Below are positions 1 through 8,561 of a stretch of DNA of 64,000 bases, piece after piece. Location of the stretch: NCBI GenBank assembly GCA_052161645.1, contig CP197414.1; one strand, given 5' to 3'. Numbering within the stretch: position 1 is the first letter of the stretch; every line of letters starts with the position of its first letter. This DNA is from Laterigemmans sp052161645. GTDB taxonomy: Bacteria; Planctomycetota; Planctomycetia; Pirellulales; Pirellulaceae. The notes below the pieces were generated by a model. It did not search any database. It had not been told where the DNA came from and saw only the letters and a program-made list of their open reading frames with translations. The position numbers and the translations under genes were made by a program.

Positions 1-63
1 CAACCGATTCGGTAAACTGCGGTCCGTTTCGCTAATTACTCGATTCCACAGGACCGACGCAAG

Positions 64-1200
64 ATGAATTCCAAACGCCCAAAAGATTGCCCACTAAGCC
101 ACCACCGCAACGGTCAATGGTGCAAAAAGGTGAAGGGCAAGTTGCGATACTTTGGCACCGACCTAGATGCTGCGTTGAAACGGTGGGCCGAAGAAAAAGA
201 CCACCTGCTTGCTGGGCTGGAACCACCGAGGACCGACAAAAGTGCGACGCTGGCGGAACTCGCCAACTTGCATCATGCATACGTCAAGCAACAGGCCAAC
301 GAAGGGAATCTCCGCAGCGACCATCCGAGGCAGTACAAGCGGGTGCTGGGCCGCCTGATCGAATCGCTCGGGGCAAACGCTCGCATCGACAAGTTGACGC
401 CTGCGAGCTGGGCCAAAGTGCGGGCCGACTTGTTGCTGTTCTCGCCATCGGCAAAGGTCGGAAAACGGAAGCAGCGGGCGGCGACCACGATGACGACTGA
501 CATTGCGCTGATCAAATCGTTTTTGAACTGGGCGAAGGAGGAAAAACATATTAGCGAAATCAACACGGGCCAACAGTTGAAGCCGCCAGCGGCTCGCGTC
601 GCACTGCTCGCCAAAAAGGCCAAGGGCAAGCAGTTGTGGGACCGTGGCGACCTGCTGAGAGCCATTGAGGCAGCCGACCGCACGTTTAAGCCGGTGCTGC
701 TGTTGGCAATCAACGGAGCGATGGGGGCGAGGGACATATCACTATTGACGCGGAGCCAATGGAAGCGGGGGCAAGAGTTCATGGATTCAGTGCGAAATAA
801 GACGGGCGTTGACCGCCGTATCTGGTTGTGGCCTGAGACTCGCCAGGCCATTGAGGATGCAAAAAACCACAGGCCCGAGCCGTTCCGCCAGGCGTTTAAG
901 AATCGACTGCTGTTGACCAAGACGGGCCGACCGTGGCAGCAAATTATTGACGACACCGCCAGCGACCCTGCACAGCAGGCAATGAAACGACTGGCCGACA
1001 AGCTGGGCATTGACCGCAAATTGTACGATTGCCGTCGGACGTTCCGCACGAAAGCAAGCGAGGTTTGCGACTTGGAAGCCATCAACTTATGCATGGGCCA
1101 TAAGGAACGCGGCGAGGGGGCCACCTATGTGCAAGAAATCAGCGACGAGCGAATCAAAAAGGTTTGCTCGCATGTGCGGGAGTGGCTGTTCAAGGAATAG
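64..1200 (+). CDS. Tyrosine recombinase (phage integrase family)
   Basis: Catalyses site-specific integration and excision of the element. The C-terminal catalytic domain shows the family signature: Arg223 in GARDISLL, Lys246, Arg324 in YDCRRTF, His346 in MGHK and the nucleophile Tyr355 in TYVQ. The usual His of the HxxR box is Tyr321, a tolerated variation in some families. Residues about 60-160 form the SAM-like core-binding domain, and the basic N-terminus (1-35) is typical of an arm-binding domain. At 378 aa the length is normal. It is followed by a strong terminator, so it is transcribed separately from the downstream replication and structural genes. Confidence 0.93.
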   Translation: MNSKRPKDCPLSHHRNGQWCKKVKGKLRYFGTDLDAALKRWAEEKDHLLAGLEPPRTDKSATLAELANLHHAYVKQQANEGNLRSDHPRQYKRVLGRLIESLGANARIDKLTPASWAKVRADLLLFSPSAKVGKRKQRAATTMTTDIALIKSFLNWAKEEKHISEINTGQQLKPPAARVALLAKKAKGKQLWDRGDLLRAIEAADRTFKPVLLLAINGAMGARDISLLTRSQWKRGQEFMDSVRNKTGVDRRIWLWPETRQAIEDAKNHRPEPFRQAFKNRLLLTKTGRPWQQIIDDTASDPAQQAMKRLADKLGIDRKLYDCRRTFRTKASEVCDLEAINLCMGHKERGEGATYVQEISDERIKKVCSHVREWLFKE

Positions 1201-1234
1201 CGAGCCACCGACCGACCCAACCGATTCACCGACA

Positions 1235-1263
1235 ACCGCCAGCCAACCCGCTGGCGGTTTTTT
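1235..1263 (+). terminator. Rho-independent terminator of the integrase gene
   Basis: A 9-bp perfect stem (ACCGCCAGC / GCTGGCGGT) with a 6-nt loop is followed directly by a run of T. It lies 35 bp after the integrase stop codon. Confidence 0.9.
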
Positions 1264-1634
1264 CGTAGGGAGAGGTGATGCCAATTGTTCAAAACAGGCA
1301 GTTATCGACAGCGACCAATTATTAAGAAATCAGAGGGTTAAATGGTCGATGAAAACGACGACTTAGCGTTAAAACCTTGTCAACCCCCAGCAAAACAAGT
1401 CCAACCCCCTAGCGGCGGTCTTTTCCTAACTCGTTGAAACCATGGGACTTGGGACTTTCTTTCCTCTGGTATTGCAAAGACTGACCACGGCGGAACAGGT
1501 TATAGGTGTTCGGTGGTAATCGTGGGTTATGTGATTGTAAGGAAGTCGTTTGTTAATGTTCTTTGACAAACGAAGTTTACAAGTAACAATCCCCCGCAAG
1601 TGATTTCTAACACTCTAAGCAAAGGCAGGAATTT
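1264..1634. other. Intergenic region with a probable control region at its right end
   Basis: No coding sequence is supported here. The only structure seen is the inverted repeat and promoter-like sequence near 1547-1590. The remainder has no recognised feature. Confidence 0.5.
1547..1590 (+). promoter_or_regulatory. Promoter with overlapping operator-like inverted repeat
   Basis: TTGACA at 1563-1568 resembles a -35 box, and TAACAAT at 1584-1590 could be a -10 box with a short 15-bp spacing. A 7-bp inverted repeat (CGTTTGT 1547-1553, ACAAACG 1566-1572) overlaps the -35 box, as a repressor site would. The first downstream gene is the small HTH protein at 1635, which is a candidate binder. This is inference from sequence pattern only. 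Confidence 0.45.
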
Positions 1635-1904
1635 ATGATTCGGAATAACAAGTTGATGCTGACGACCCGAGAAGCTGGCGAAATGTTGGGACTCGCAAAC
1701 AGTAAGATTCTCGCTTTGATCGAATCTCGCAAACTACGAGCCGTCGATATTTCGTGCGGCGACGGCAAGCGGCCACGGTGGGGAATCCCCGCTGATGCAG
1801 TCTATGAGCTTTTAAGTGGCGAACAGTCGCCACTCGAACCAAAAGCCAAAAAGTCGACGCGCCGTCAACGCATCGACAACGGTGTACCGAAAGTGTTCGG
1901 TTGA
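1635..1904 (+). CDS. Excisionase-like small helix-turn-helix protein
   Basis: An 89-aa protein with an N-terminal MerR/Xis-type winged helix: LTTREAGEMLGLANSKI followed by an arginine-containing recognition segment and RWGIPADAVYELL, the pattern of the HTH_17/excisionase family. The C-terminal 30 residues are basic. In integrated elements such proteins direct excision or repress early promoters. It is the first gene after the integrase terminator and lies 45 bp after the promoter-like region. Whether it acts as Xis or as a repressor cannot be told from sequence. Confidence 0.65.
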   Translation: MIRNNKLMLTTREAGEMLGLANSKILALIESRKLRAVDISCGDGKRPRWGIPADAVYELLSGEQSPLEPKAKKSTRRQRIDNGVPKVFG

Positions 1905-1988
1905 GCCGAACGCAACCAAAACCACCGGCTCGGCACTGTGGCCGCCGCGACGGTGTTTCCTATTAGGCCACGTTAAAGGTTCGAGTTT

Positions 1989-2213
1989 ATGAGCAGAGGG
2001 AAAAGCTTTTGCGACTGGTGCCAACAGCGGCCACCCCGCAAAACGAAGTTGCTGTCGGTCCGCGTTATCTCGGGCTACGCGCAGGTGTGCAAAACCTGCT
2101 GGCAGCGATCCAACCCACCGTCGACCCGCAAAAGCAGTATGGCGAGTCAGACCCAATTAGTGTTTCCGTTTTTAAATGATTCCTGCGGTGCTGCTAACAC
2201 CGCAGGAATCTAG
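1989..2213 (+). CDS. Small protein with two CxxC motifs, unknown function
   Basis: A 74-aa protein with Cys8-x2-Cys11 and Cys34-x2-Cys37, the spacing of a treble-clef or zinc-ribbon metal site, in a basic N-terminal half. The C-terminal third has low complexity. Small zinc-finger proteins of this kind are common in phage early regions, but no specific family is recognised. It precedes the polymerase-linked genes in the same direction. Confidence 0.45.
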   Translation: MSRGKSFCDWCQQRPPRKTKLLSVRVISGYAQVCKTCWQRSNPPSTRKSSMASQTQLVFPFLNDSCGAANTAGI

Positions 2214-2244
2214 TCCAGTTCCCTACGAAGAGCGAGAACGAACT

Positions 2245-2847
2245 ATGTCTAAGTCTAAACCAGAACAGCCAGCCAATGCTACCGAAACTTTGGCTGATCC
2301 TTTCGACCCAGCGTCGCTGCGGCTCGACCCGAACACCGCAGCGGGTGCCATCGGGGTGAAACGGAAAGTCGTCACGATGAAAGTCGGGAAGCCGGACAAA
2401 ATGGAATTCGTCCGAGTCCACCCCGATGAGTCGTATCGGCTCGACACTGCTGTCGTCGAGGATAAGGTAAACCGCGAAAGCTACTTGGTGTCGCCATCGC
2501 TGTGGGCCGAGCTGCCGGACTTTATCCAGCCGGTCAAGATTTGCTTGGCCGTCAATCGCCACGGCAACCCGTTCCTGTGGCCTGCGAAGTTGCCCGACCC
2601 CAACGGTCGCCCGATGGACTGGCACACGTCGATGCTGGAAGCACAAGCACTTGCCGTCAACGCATGGGTGAGGGTGCAAGCCGACATGGGCGCCGGGTCT
2701 TATGCGGTGTTCGAGGCGACTGGCAACCTTCCGCAACCCGAGTTCCCCGAGCTGACATTCAGGGAATGCCTACAATTGGCGTTCAAACAGCGATTCATCG
2801 ACAGCAAAACCCACCCGTTCCTTCTGCAATTGTTCGGTGAAGTTTGA
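2245..2847 (+). CDS. Phage protein of unknown function coupled to the DNA polymerase
   Basis: About 200 aa, mostly alpha/beta in character, with no recognised catalytic motif, signal peptide or membrane segment. The ATG at 2245 is preferred to the upstream in-frame start at 2176 because the intervening residues look non-coding and a purine-rich stretch precedes 2245. Its stop overlaps the polymerase start (TGATG), so the two are probably translated together and may cooperate in replication, for example as a clamp-like or single-strand-binding partner. That role is a guess from context only. Confidence 0.6.
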   Translation: MSKSKPEQPANATETLADPFDPASLRLDPNTAAGAIGVKRKVVTMKVGKPDKMEFVRVHPDESYRLDTAVVEDKVNRESYLVSPSLWAELPDFIQPVKICLAVNRHGNPFLWPAKLPDPNGRPMDWHTSMLEAQALAVNAWVRVQADMGAGSYAVFEATGNLPQPEFPELTFRECLQLAFKQRFIDSKTHPFLLQLFGEV

Positions 2848-4595
2848 TGAATTGGCTGGACCGTTATTCTGCGGTCTGGTCAGTCGACTTTGAGTTTTCC
2901 CAACCGCCAGGCGAGCGACCCAGCGTCGCTTGCCTGGTGGCGAGGGAGTTTCACTCAAAAAAGATTGTTCGGGCTAGCATGGAGCAACTATCGGCAATGG
3001 GTCGCGCGCCGTTTGATGTGGGCGACGATAGCTTGGTGGTGGCCTATTTTTCTTCTGCTGAGTGGAATTGTTTTCTTGCACTTGGCTGGAAGTTGCCGTC
3101 CAGGGTTCTTGACCTGTGGGCCGAGTTTCGAGTGATGTTAAATGGAACCCGACCGCCAGCGGGCTTTGGCCTGTTGGGTTGCTTGTCTTACCACGGACTC
3201 GACAGCATCGCGGCCACGGAAAAGACCGAGATGCGAGAGCTGGCGATCAGAGGTGGACCGTACACAGACGACGAAATGGTCGCTCTGTTGGATTATTGCC
3301 AGACCGACGTTGATGCATTGGATCGACTGTTGCCGTTGATGGCACCGAAAATTGACATACCAAGGGCACTTCTACGCGACCGCTATATGTGCGCGGTAGC
3401 TCGCATGGAAAGCCAAGGCATACCGCTGGACGTTGACACTCTCGACTTGTTTAGAAGATCGTGGGCGCCGATAAAAGCGAAACTGATCACAGCTATCGAC
3501 GCTGACTTTGGTGTGTTCGATGGTGGGACGTTTAAGCTAGACAGGTTTGAGCGGTATTTGATCAAACATCGCATACCGTGGCCGACAACCGAGTCGGGCC
3601 GGTTAGCTTTGGACGACGACACTTTCCGCCAGCAGGCCAGATCCTATCCGCAGATAGCACCGCTGCGGGAGTTGCGTCATTCCTTATCTGAAATGAAGTT
3701 AGAAAAACTGTCGGTCGGCGCCGACGGTCGCAACCGTACGATGCTACGTCCATTCGCCAGTCGCTCTGGTAGGAATCAACCGAGCAACAATCAATTTGTA
3801 TTCGGTCCATCGGTTTGGCTGCGGGGACTTATAAAACCAGAACCAGGGCGGGCTATTGCCTATGTCGACTGGTCGCAGCAGGAATTAGGAGTTGCAGCAG
3901 CACTATCGGGCGACCCGGCACTGTGTCAAGCGTACAAAAGCGGCGACCCTTATTTGGAATTCGCTCGCATGGCGGGTGCGGTGCCGGACAACGCGACTAA
4001 GAAAAGCCACCCAAGTGAACGAGCGGCTTTTAAGGTTTGCATGTTGGCTGTCCAGTACGGCATGAGCGAAGTAGGACTGGCGGCCAAACTTGACAAGCCG
4101 ACTGCGTTCGCCCGAAACCTGCTACTTCAGCACAAAGAGACGTTCCCCATATTTTGGAAGTGGTCACAGCAGCAAGTCGATGTTGCGATGTTGACCGGGA
4201 AAATCGAGACGGTGTTCGGGTGGCCGATTCACACTTTCGGCGGAGACAACCCGCGTTCGTTGGCAAACTTTCCTTGCCAGGCCAACGGCGCCGAAATGAT
4301 GCGGTTGGCGTGTTCAATGGCAACCGAGCAGGGTATCAACGTCTGCTGTCCAGTTCACGATGCGCTGCTGGTAGAAGCGAGCGCCGATGACATTGCGGCC
4401 ACGGTTGAGAAAACCAAGTCGATCATGCGTCAAGCTGGCGAAATCGTTCTGGACGGTTTTCTGATCGAATCGGACGCCAAGGTGGTGGCCTACCCCGACC
4501 GCTACTTCGACGAAGATAGGGGCAAGTTGATGTGGGACAGGGTGATGGAATTGGCGTCTGGCCTGGAATCCGAAACTGTACGAGCTGTCCAGTAA
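2847..4595 (+). CDS. Family A DNA polymerase of the element
   Basis: 582 aa. The polymerase motifs are clear: motif A YVDWSQQELG near residue 338, motif B (O-helix) around 391-405 with Arg/Lys and the YG pair (KVCMLAVQYG), and motif C VHDALLVE near 502 carrying the catalytic Asp. The N-terminal 170 residues keep the outline of a 3'-5' exonuclease fold, starting with VDFEF and ending with DYCQTDVDAL. The ATG at 2847 overlaps the previous stop by one base. Phage polymerases of this type replicate their own genome, which supports autonomous replication of the element. The iteron block begins inside the last codons. Confidence 0.92.
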   Translation: MNWLDRYSAVWSVDFEFSQPPGERPSVACLVAREFHSKKIVRASMEQLSAMGRAPFDVGDDSLVVAYFSSAEWNCFLALGWKLPSRVLDLWAEFRVMLNGTRPPAGFGLLGCLSYHGLDSIAATEKTEMRELAIRGGPYTDDEMVALLDYCQTDVDALDRLLPLMAPKIDIPRALLRDRYMCAVARMESQGIPLDVDTLDLFRRSWAPIKAKLITAIDADFGVFDGGTFKLDRFERYLIKHRIPWPTTESGRLALDDDTFRQQARSYPQIAPLRELRHSLSEMKLEKLSVGADGRNRTMLRPFASRSGRNQPSNNQFVFGPSVWLRGLIKPEPGRAIAYVDWSQQELGVAAALSGDPALCQAYKSGDPYLEFARMAGAVPDNATKKSHPSERAAFKVCMLAVQYGMSEVGLAAKLDKPTAFARNLLLQHKETFPIFWKWSQQQVDVAMLTGKIETVFGWPIHTFGGDNPRSLANFPCQANGAEMMRLACSMATEQGINVCCPVHDALLVEASADDIAATVEKTKSIMRQAGEIVLDGFLIESDAKVVAYPDRYFDEDRGKLMWDRVMELASGLESETVRAVQ

Positions 4596-4657
4596 AGTGT
4601 ACGACTTGTCCAAAATTCTGTACGGAATGTCCCCGAAAGTGTACGGAAAGTGCGACC
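4577..4657 (+). repeat. Four 21-bp iteron-like direct repeats
   Basis: Copies start at 4577, 4598, 4619 and 4640, exactly 21 bp apart (two helical turns). The shared core is TGTACG followed at fixed distance by TGTCC (TGTGC-like in the last copy). The first copy overlaps the 3' end of the polymerase gene. Fixed helical phasing is typical of initiator-binding iterons or an operator array. Confidence 0.85.
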
Positions 4658-4665
4658 CGTACCCT

Positions 4666-4720
4666 CTTATTAATAGATTCTTATTAATAGGTTCTCTTTA
4701 ATAGATTCTCTTTATAAAGG
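4666..4720 (+). repeat. Four 14-bp AT-rich tandem repeats, candidate DNA-unwinding element
   Basis: Units start at 4666, 4680, 4694 and 4708. Each resembles CTTATTAATAGATT, and the last is degenerate. The block lies directly beside the iterons and 10 bp before the next gene. Iterons plus AT-rich 13/14-mers is the classical arrangement of bacterial and plasmid origins, so an origin of replication is inferred for 4577-4720. Confidence 0.7.
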
Positions 4721-4729
4721 TATACCCCA

Positions 4730-5125
4730 ATGGATTTGGATGCATTCGCGGCCACCAGCGACGACTTGGTCGGCTTCTACCAGGCCACTCCCAAAACGAA
4801 GTCGAAATCCTCAAAACGTCCAAAGCTGGACTTGCCGAAACCGCAACCAGGCGAGCGGTTTATCAAAGGGCCAATTCCACTTCACTGGCTCAAGTTGGCT
4901 TCCAAGTGCGGCCACCGGTCGGAAGCTGTCGCGATACTGCTTTGGTATCAAGCTGGTTGGCAGCGGTCCAACCCTGTGAAATTGACACCCGAGACGCTGG
5001 CTGAATTCCAAATTCATCCAAGGACGGCGAAGCGAGCATTGGAATCTTTTGCCGACGTTGGGTTGGTGTCGGTGGAATTTGGACGGGGCCGGAGTCCAGT
5101 TGTGACAATTCTCGCGACACAGTAA
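4730..5125 (+). CDS. Winged-helix-type DNA-binding protein, candidate replication initiator or regulator
   Basis: 131 aa. Residues 1-45 are Lys/Pro-rich and probably disordered. Residues 50-131 read as a helix-turn-helix/winged helix: a helical HWLKLASKCG segment, LTPETLAEFQIHPRTAKRAL as the HTH, then the wing-like LVSVEFGRGRSPVVTI. The gene begins 10 bp after the iteron/AT-rich block, where initiators and autoregulators usually lie. Binding to the iterons is inferred. It could equally be only a repressor of the downstream genes. Confidence 0.6.
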   Translation: MDLDAFAATSDDLVGFYQATPKTKSKSSKRPKLDLPKPQPGERFIKGPIPLHWLKLASKCGHRSEAVAILLWYQAGWQRSNPVKLTPETLAEFQIHPRTAKRALESFADVGLVSVEFGRGRSPVVTILATQ

Positions 5126-5211
5126 CTCGCCAACGACTGTTCCCTGTGTTGTTTGACATAATTCTGAAATAGCTTCTAATTTCGCATAACTCGCTAACAG
5201 GAATCTAAGTG

Positions 5212-5616
5212 ATGGAAAACGAATCAGAGCCAAAGTTCGCCTTGCCGATTCTTCTACCGACTTTGTCGGATGATGAGCTTAAAGGTTTGATTGCTTGGGT
5301 TGTCCGCAAACACACACAGGGACGCTACAAGCCTTTCGTTGATTGGATTGGCCTGATGTTGCAAGGCGAGTGTGCGAGGCGAGACGGACACGCTATCGAG
5401 CCTGCTATGTGGGATGTTCCGACTTGGAGTCCAGCGGAAGCTTCACAGGCTTTGATGGCAGCGTATGTGTTCGCCAATATCGGACTTACCGAGAATCAAG
5501 CCAAGTTTGTGGACACCGTGTTTCGCTATGTGCTGGTCGATGCGGTTAGCTTGCTCGACACCTTGGAGCATATGTTTAACGACGTTGTTGAGACGCAAGG
5601 GAGTGAGACGCTATGA
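5212..5616 (+). CDS. Phage protein of unknown function
   Basis: 134 aa, acidic, largely helical, with no recognised motif. The ATG at 5212 is preceded by AGGAATC; a GTG three bases earlier is the alternative. The stop overlaps the next start by 4 bp (ATGA), indicating coupling with the AlpA-like protein and hence expression just before the structural genes. Confidence 0.55.
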   Translation: MENESEPKFALPILLPTLSDDELKGLIAWVVRKHTQGRYKPFVDWIGLMLQGECARRDGHAIEPAMWDVPTWSPAEASQALMAAYVFANIGLTENQAKFVDTVFRYVLVDAVSLLDTLEHMFNDVVETQGSETL

Positions 5617-5849
5617 GCGGGGAAACGATTGACGACAAGCAGCGAGCCGCCATTGCGGCTATTGAAGTTCCACTTCTGACGGCACAGGAGATTGCCAAGT
5701 TGCTACAAGTCTCTGATCGCACTGTTTGGCAGTGGGTCGAGAAGAACGAGTTTCCCAAGCCTATACGGTTAAGCCAACGAAAGTATCGTTGGTTTCCGCA
5801 TCAGGTTAAGAGTTTCATAAACGAGCGCCGCACAGGCGAGAAGGAATAA
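5613..5849 (+). CDS. AlpA-family helix-turn-helix regulator
   Basis: 78 aa. The core reads LLTAQEIAKLLQVSDRTVW, then EKNEFPKPIRLSQRKYRWFP, the hallmark of AlpA/excisionase-type MerR-like HTH proteins (the FPKPIRL segment is characteristic). In P4-like satellites AlpA-type proteins control late or integrase transcription. It lies just upstream of the capsid gene and overlaps the preceding gene by 4 bp. A role as late activator is plausible but not shown. Confidence 0.8.
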   Translation: MSGETIDDKQRAAIAAIEVPLLTAQEIAKLLQVSDRTVWQWVEKNEFPKPIRLSQRKYRWFPHQVKSFINERRTGEKE

Positions 5850-5854
5850 GAGTC

Positions 5855-7213
5855 ATGAGTTTGCAAATTCAGCAAGACGCACAAGACGCAATCCGTTCTG
5901 GTGACGTTCGCCAATTGCAAGAAGTTCACAAGCAGATTGTGGCATTTGCCGAGGCGGCGGTCATGGTTGCCGAGGGTGAGAACCGAGAGCTTACCGCCAA
6001 GGAATTGAAGGAAGTTGATGCCTTGCTAGGCAAAGGAGACTCCGAAGGCGTTATCGGTGAAGTCTCCGCAGCACTCGACAAGGCAAAGGAACAGGCAGAG
6101 ACTCGCAAGCGAATCAGTTTAACCCGAGCCGCTAGCAGCGGTCGCACAGGATTAGGATACGACATCATGGACGGAAGCAACGGAAACGGCATGAAGAACG
6201 GCAGTGCAACCCGAGGCGTCAGTGCTTACAGTGGTTCGAGTTCCGCTAGGATTTTCTCCCGCAGTGATAAGGTTGATCGCGGGTTACAGAAGGAACTTGC
6301 AGACGTTCCCAATGCGTTTGGGCAGTATGTCATCGCCTCTGTGCTGGGCATCAATAGCCATACCGCTGATCCCATCCGTGCTGCTTTGACAACTAACGAC
6401 AACAGCAAGGGCGGGTCATCAGTTCCTGACCCGCTTTCCGATTATTACGTTGACTTGCAGCGGGCCGCAACCGCACTGATCGGGGCAGGTTCAACCACGG
6501 TTATTACCGATTCGTCGAGCTTGCAGATTCCAACCGTTGTCAGCGATCCAAGCGTTGCCGTTAAGGCTGAGAACGCCTTGTTCGTCTCTGGTGAGCCTAC
6601 CTTCGGTAGCCTGCTTGCACAGCCATACCTTCATATGTCCGAAGTAACGGGCAGCCGTGAATGGTTTGAAGATGCGATCAACGCAGCCGCAATGATTGAA
6701 AGCGTATTGGTCCGAGCCAGTGCAACCAAGGTTGATTACTTCGGGTTGCAAGGTACGGGTTCGGCACAACCGCTGGGCTTGTTGAATAAGCCTGGTATTC
6801 CTTCCGATGCTGTTAGCGGATCGTTGGATTGGTTTGACTTGGCCGATAGTGCAACCACAATCCGAGAGGCTAATCATGAGCCTACTGGTGTGATTCTGAG
6901 TCCGAAGAATCACGGCTTGCTGATGAAGTCCACCACGGGCGACGCTGTGAATTCTGCCCAAAACTGGTTGATGAGCCCGCCCAACCTGGAAGGCAAAAGC
7001 CTGTTCCCAACCAGCAACTGCCCTGATGACAAAATTGTCATTGGTGATTTTACCAAGCTGTTCTTCTGCTTGCGTCAAGGTGCTTTGCTGGAGTCCAGCA
7101 ACGTCGCTGGTGAGGCTTTTGATCGTCACCAAATCAAAGTCAAGTTGACGATGCGGGCAGACTGGGTGCTGAGTGACAAGACTGCTTTCCACGTTATCAC
7201 TGGGATCTCTTGA
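5855..7213 (+). CDS. HK97-type major capsid protein
   Basis: 452 aa. The N-terminal ~100 residues are charged and helical, like the scaffolding (delta) domain of HK97 gp5. A Gly/Ser-rich linker follows, then the HK97 fold with the signatures LQIPTVVSDPSVAVKAENA (E-loop/P-domain region), PYLHMSEVTGSREWFEDA, an FGLQGTGSAQPLGLLN segment and the C-terminal FDRHQIKVKLTMRADWVL. No prohead protease gene is adjacent, so cleavage would need a helper phage or may not occur. ATG at 5855 with GGAATAAG upstream. Presence of its own capsid gene is the main evidence for a capsid-forming satellite. Confidence 0.88.
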   Translation: MSLQIQQDAQDAIRSGDVRQLQEVHKQIVAFAEAAVMVAEGENRELTAKELKEVDALLGKGDSEGVIGEVSAALDKAKEQAETRKRISLTRAASSGRTGLGYDIMDGSNGNGMKNGSATRGVSAYSGSSSARIFSRSDKVDRGLQKELADVPNAFGQYVIASVLGINSHTADPIRAALTTNDNSKGGSSVPDPLSDYYVDLQRAATALIGAGSTTVITDSSSLQIPTVVSDPSVAVKAENALFVSGEPTFGSLLAQPYLHMSEVTGSREWFEDAINAAAMIESVLVRASATKVDYFGLQGTGSAQPLGLLNKPGIPSDAVSGSLDWFDLADSATTIREANHEPTGVILSPKNHGLLMKSTTGDAVNSAQNWLMSPPNLEGKSLFPTSNCPDDKIVIGDFTKLFFCLRQGALLESSNVAGEAFDRHQIKVKLTMRADWVLSDKTAFHVITGIS

Positions 7214-7215
7214 TT

Positions 7216-7524
7216 ATGAGCCGTGCAGAAATCTCAGTTACGGGCAACGGTGCCACCGATTCAATCACCCTACCGATTGGCGAGTGGGTGGTTGAAGTAT
7301 CGGCTACCACTTGGGACGGTTGCAGCGTAACGGTTCAAGAGTCAGTGAGTGGTGATGCCTTCGTTAACTCTGACGATCCGTACAACACTGGCAACGCACT
7401 AACACGAACAGCAAATGACAAGGTTGTCCACTTTGCTGGCGGTGTTCGGCTTCGATTGAATGTTTCAAGCTTTGGTGCTTCAACCGCTGGTTTGAAATTG
7501 ATCGCAAATCCAAGCAGCCGATGA
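7216..7524 (+). CDS. Small beta-rich protein after the capsid gene, possible head decoration protein
   Basis: 102 aa, start ATG at 7216 just after the capsid stop. The sequence alternates short hydrophobic strands (WVVEVSATTW, CSVTVQESV, VVHFAGGVRLRLNV), typical of small virion or decoration proteins. No family is recognised. The position directly after the capsid gene is the only functional hint. Confidence 0.6.
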   Translation: MSRAEISVTGNGATDSITLPIGEWVVEVSATTWDGCSVTVQESVSGDAFVNSDDPYNTGNALTRTANDKVVHFAGGVRLRLNVSSFGASTAGLKLIANPSSR

Positions 7525-7629
7525 CGCCTTAAAGGTCGGTTGTGAGGTTTGCGTTTAACCCACACTGTTTGCACTCGTTAGTGAAATGGTGTGGAATATG
7601 TGAAGGGTCTGTCGTGTGGACTTTGCACT

Positions 7630-7688
7630 ATCGGTGCCATGGGTTCAATATCTTCCTATGGCTGGGCCTGATAACTCATGGCACCGAT
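7630..7688. repeat. 12-bp perfect inverted repeat upstream of the small terminase gene
   Basis: ATCGGTGCCATG at 7630-7641 is repeated inverted as CATGGCACCGAT at 7677-7688, with a 35-bp spacer. TTGCA/TGCAA outside the arms (7623-7627, 7692-7696) extends the symmetry. It lies in the 282-bp gap before the terminase small subunit gene, a usual place for cos or pac sites. Confidence 0.6.
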
Positions 7689-7806
7689 GGTTGCAAGGTT
7701 TGAGAGGGAACCCCCTACTGGGGGCACCTATAATTCAGGCGTGGCGATTTCAACGATATACACGTGCCCTCGACGTTCCGTTCGGCAAAAAATCAGGTGT
7801 TTCAGG

Positions 7807-8271
7807 ATGGCAGGACAGAAGGGACGTTCGGGACGATTGCCGAAACCTACCGAGCAGCATGTGCTAGATGGCACCTACCGCTCTGACCGCCACGCTAGGC
7901 GAGCCGATGTGCTTGTGATGGCTGAGCAATTGCAATGTCCCGAAAGTCTCACAGGAGCCGCTAGAGAGGCTTGGGAGCGAATCACGCTAGCATTGCCTGA
8001 TGACATGTTAAGTCGCCTAGATGTTGACGCATTGTGGCTCTATTGCCAAAGTTGGGCGCAATTGCTCAAAGTTTGGCCGATGTTTGAAGATAATCCGCTC
8101 GACAAAGACGCTCGCATAACGGCGATGGCACTTTGCACCGAGGTTGACAAGCTTGGCCGACAATTCGGATGGTCGCCGCTTAGTCGAGCTAGCTTGCGAG
8201 TTCCACAGCGAGAAGAAGCGGACGACCCTTTGACCGAGTTGATGCGACGTAAAGCGGAGCGGTCCGCCTGA
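7807..8271 (+). CDS. Terminase small subunit, P27 family
   Basis: 154 aa. The N-terminus MAGQKGRSGRLPKPTEQH is diagnostic of the P27-like small terminase family, followed by a helical DNA-binding region (LTGAAREAWERI, DVDALWLYCQSWAQL) and a C-terminal oligomerisation part. The ATG at 7807 (CAGG upstream) is preferred over the in-frame ATG at 7678, which would add 43 unrelated residues across the inverted repeat. The protein recognises the packaging site. No large subunit follows, so the element would borrow the helper's motor. Confidence 0.82.
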   Translation: MAGQKGRSGRLPKPTEQHVLDGTYRSDRHARRADVLVMAEQLQCPESLTGAAREAWERITLALPDDMLSRLDVDALWLYCQSWAQLLKVWPMFEDNPLDKDARITAMALCTEVDKLGRQFGWSPLSRASLRVPQREEADDPLTELMRRKAERSA

Positions 8272-8561
8272 TGGCTTTATGTTTCGATGATGTGTTGACG
8301 GCAAGAGCATGGTTGTGTGCCGGCCACAGTCCGCGACAAGTTGCCGATTGGCTGGGCTGTCCAGTCAGTGAGGTGCGAAAGCTTGTCGGTCAAAAGGCAA
8401 GACGTTCTTATGAGCCGCCACCGACGCCCAGCGAAATTGTCGAGGCTTGTCGCAGGCTTCGTGCTAGCGAGAGCGACGCGGCTACACTCCGTCGCGATGT
8501 GTACCAACCCGATGCTCCGATGCGGGTTCCAGTCATCAAAGTGAGCGAAATAGTGGGTTGA
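8271..8561 (+). CDS. Small HTH-like phage protein
   Basis: 96 aa. An HTH-like stretch (GHSPRQVADWLGCPVSEVRKLV) precedes a charged C-terminus. Its ATG shares one base with the terminase stop codon (TGATG), so it is coupled to the terminase gene. Function unknown; a packaging accessory or regulator is possible. It is the last gene before the right end of the element. Confidence 0.5.
   Translation: MALCFDDVLTARAWLCAGHSPRQVADWLGCPVSEVRKLVGQKARRSYEPPPTPSEIVEACRRLRASESDAATLRRDVYQPDAPMRVPVIKVSEIVG

Noticed and set aside
273..1124. 283-codon minus-strand frame opposite the integrase
   Set aside because: Pure antisense shadow: the plus strand carries all integrase catalytic motifs, and the antisense product has no recognisable domain.
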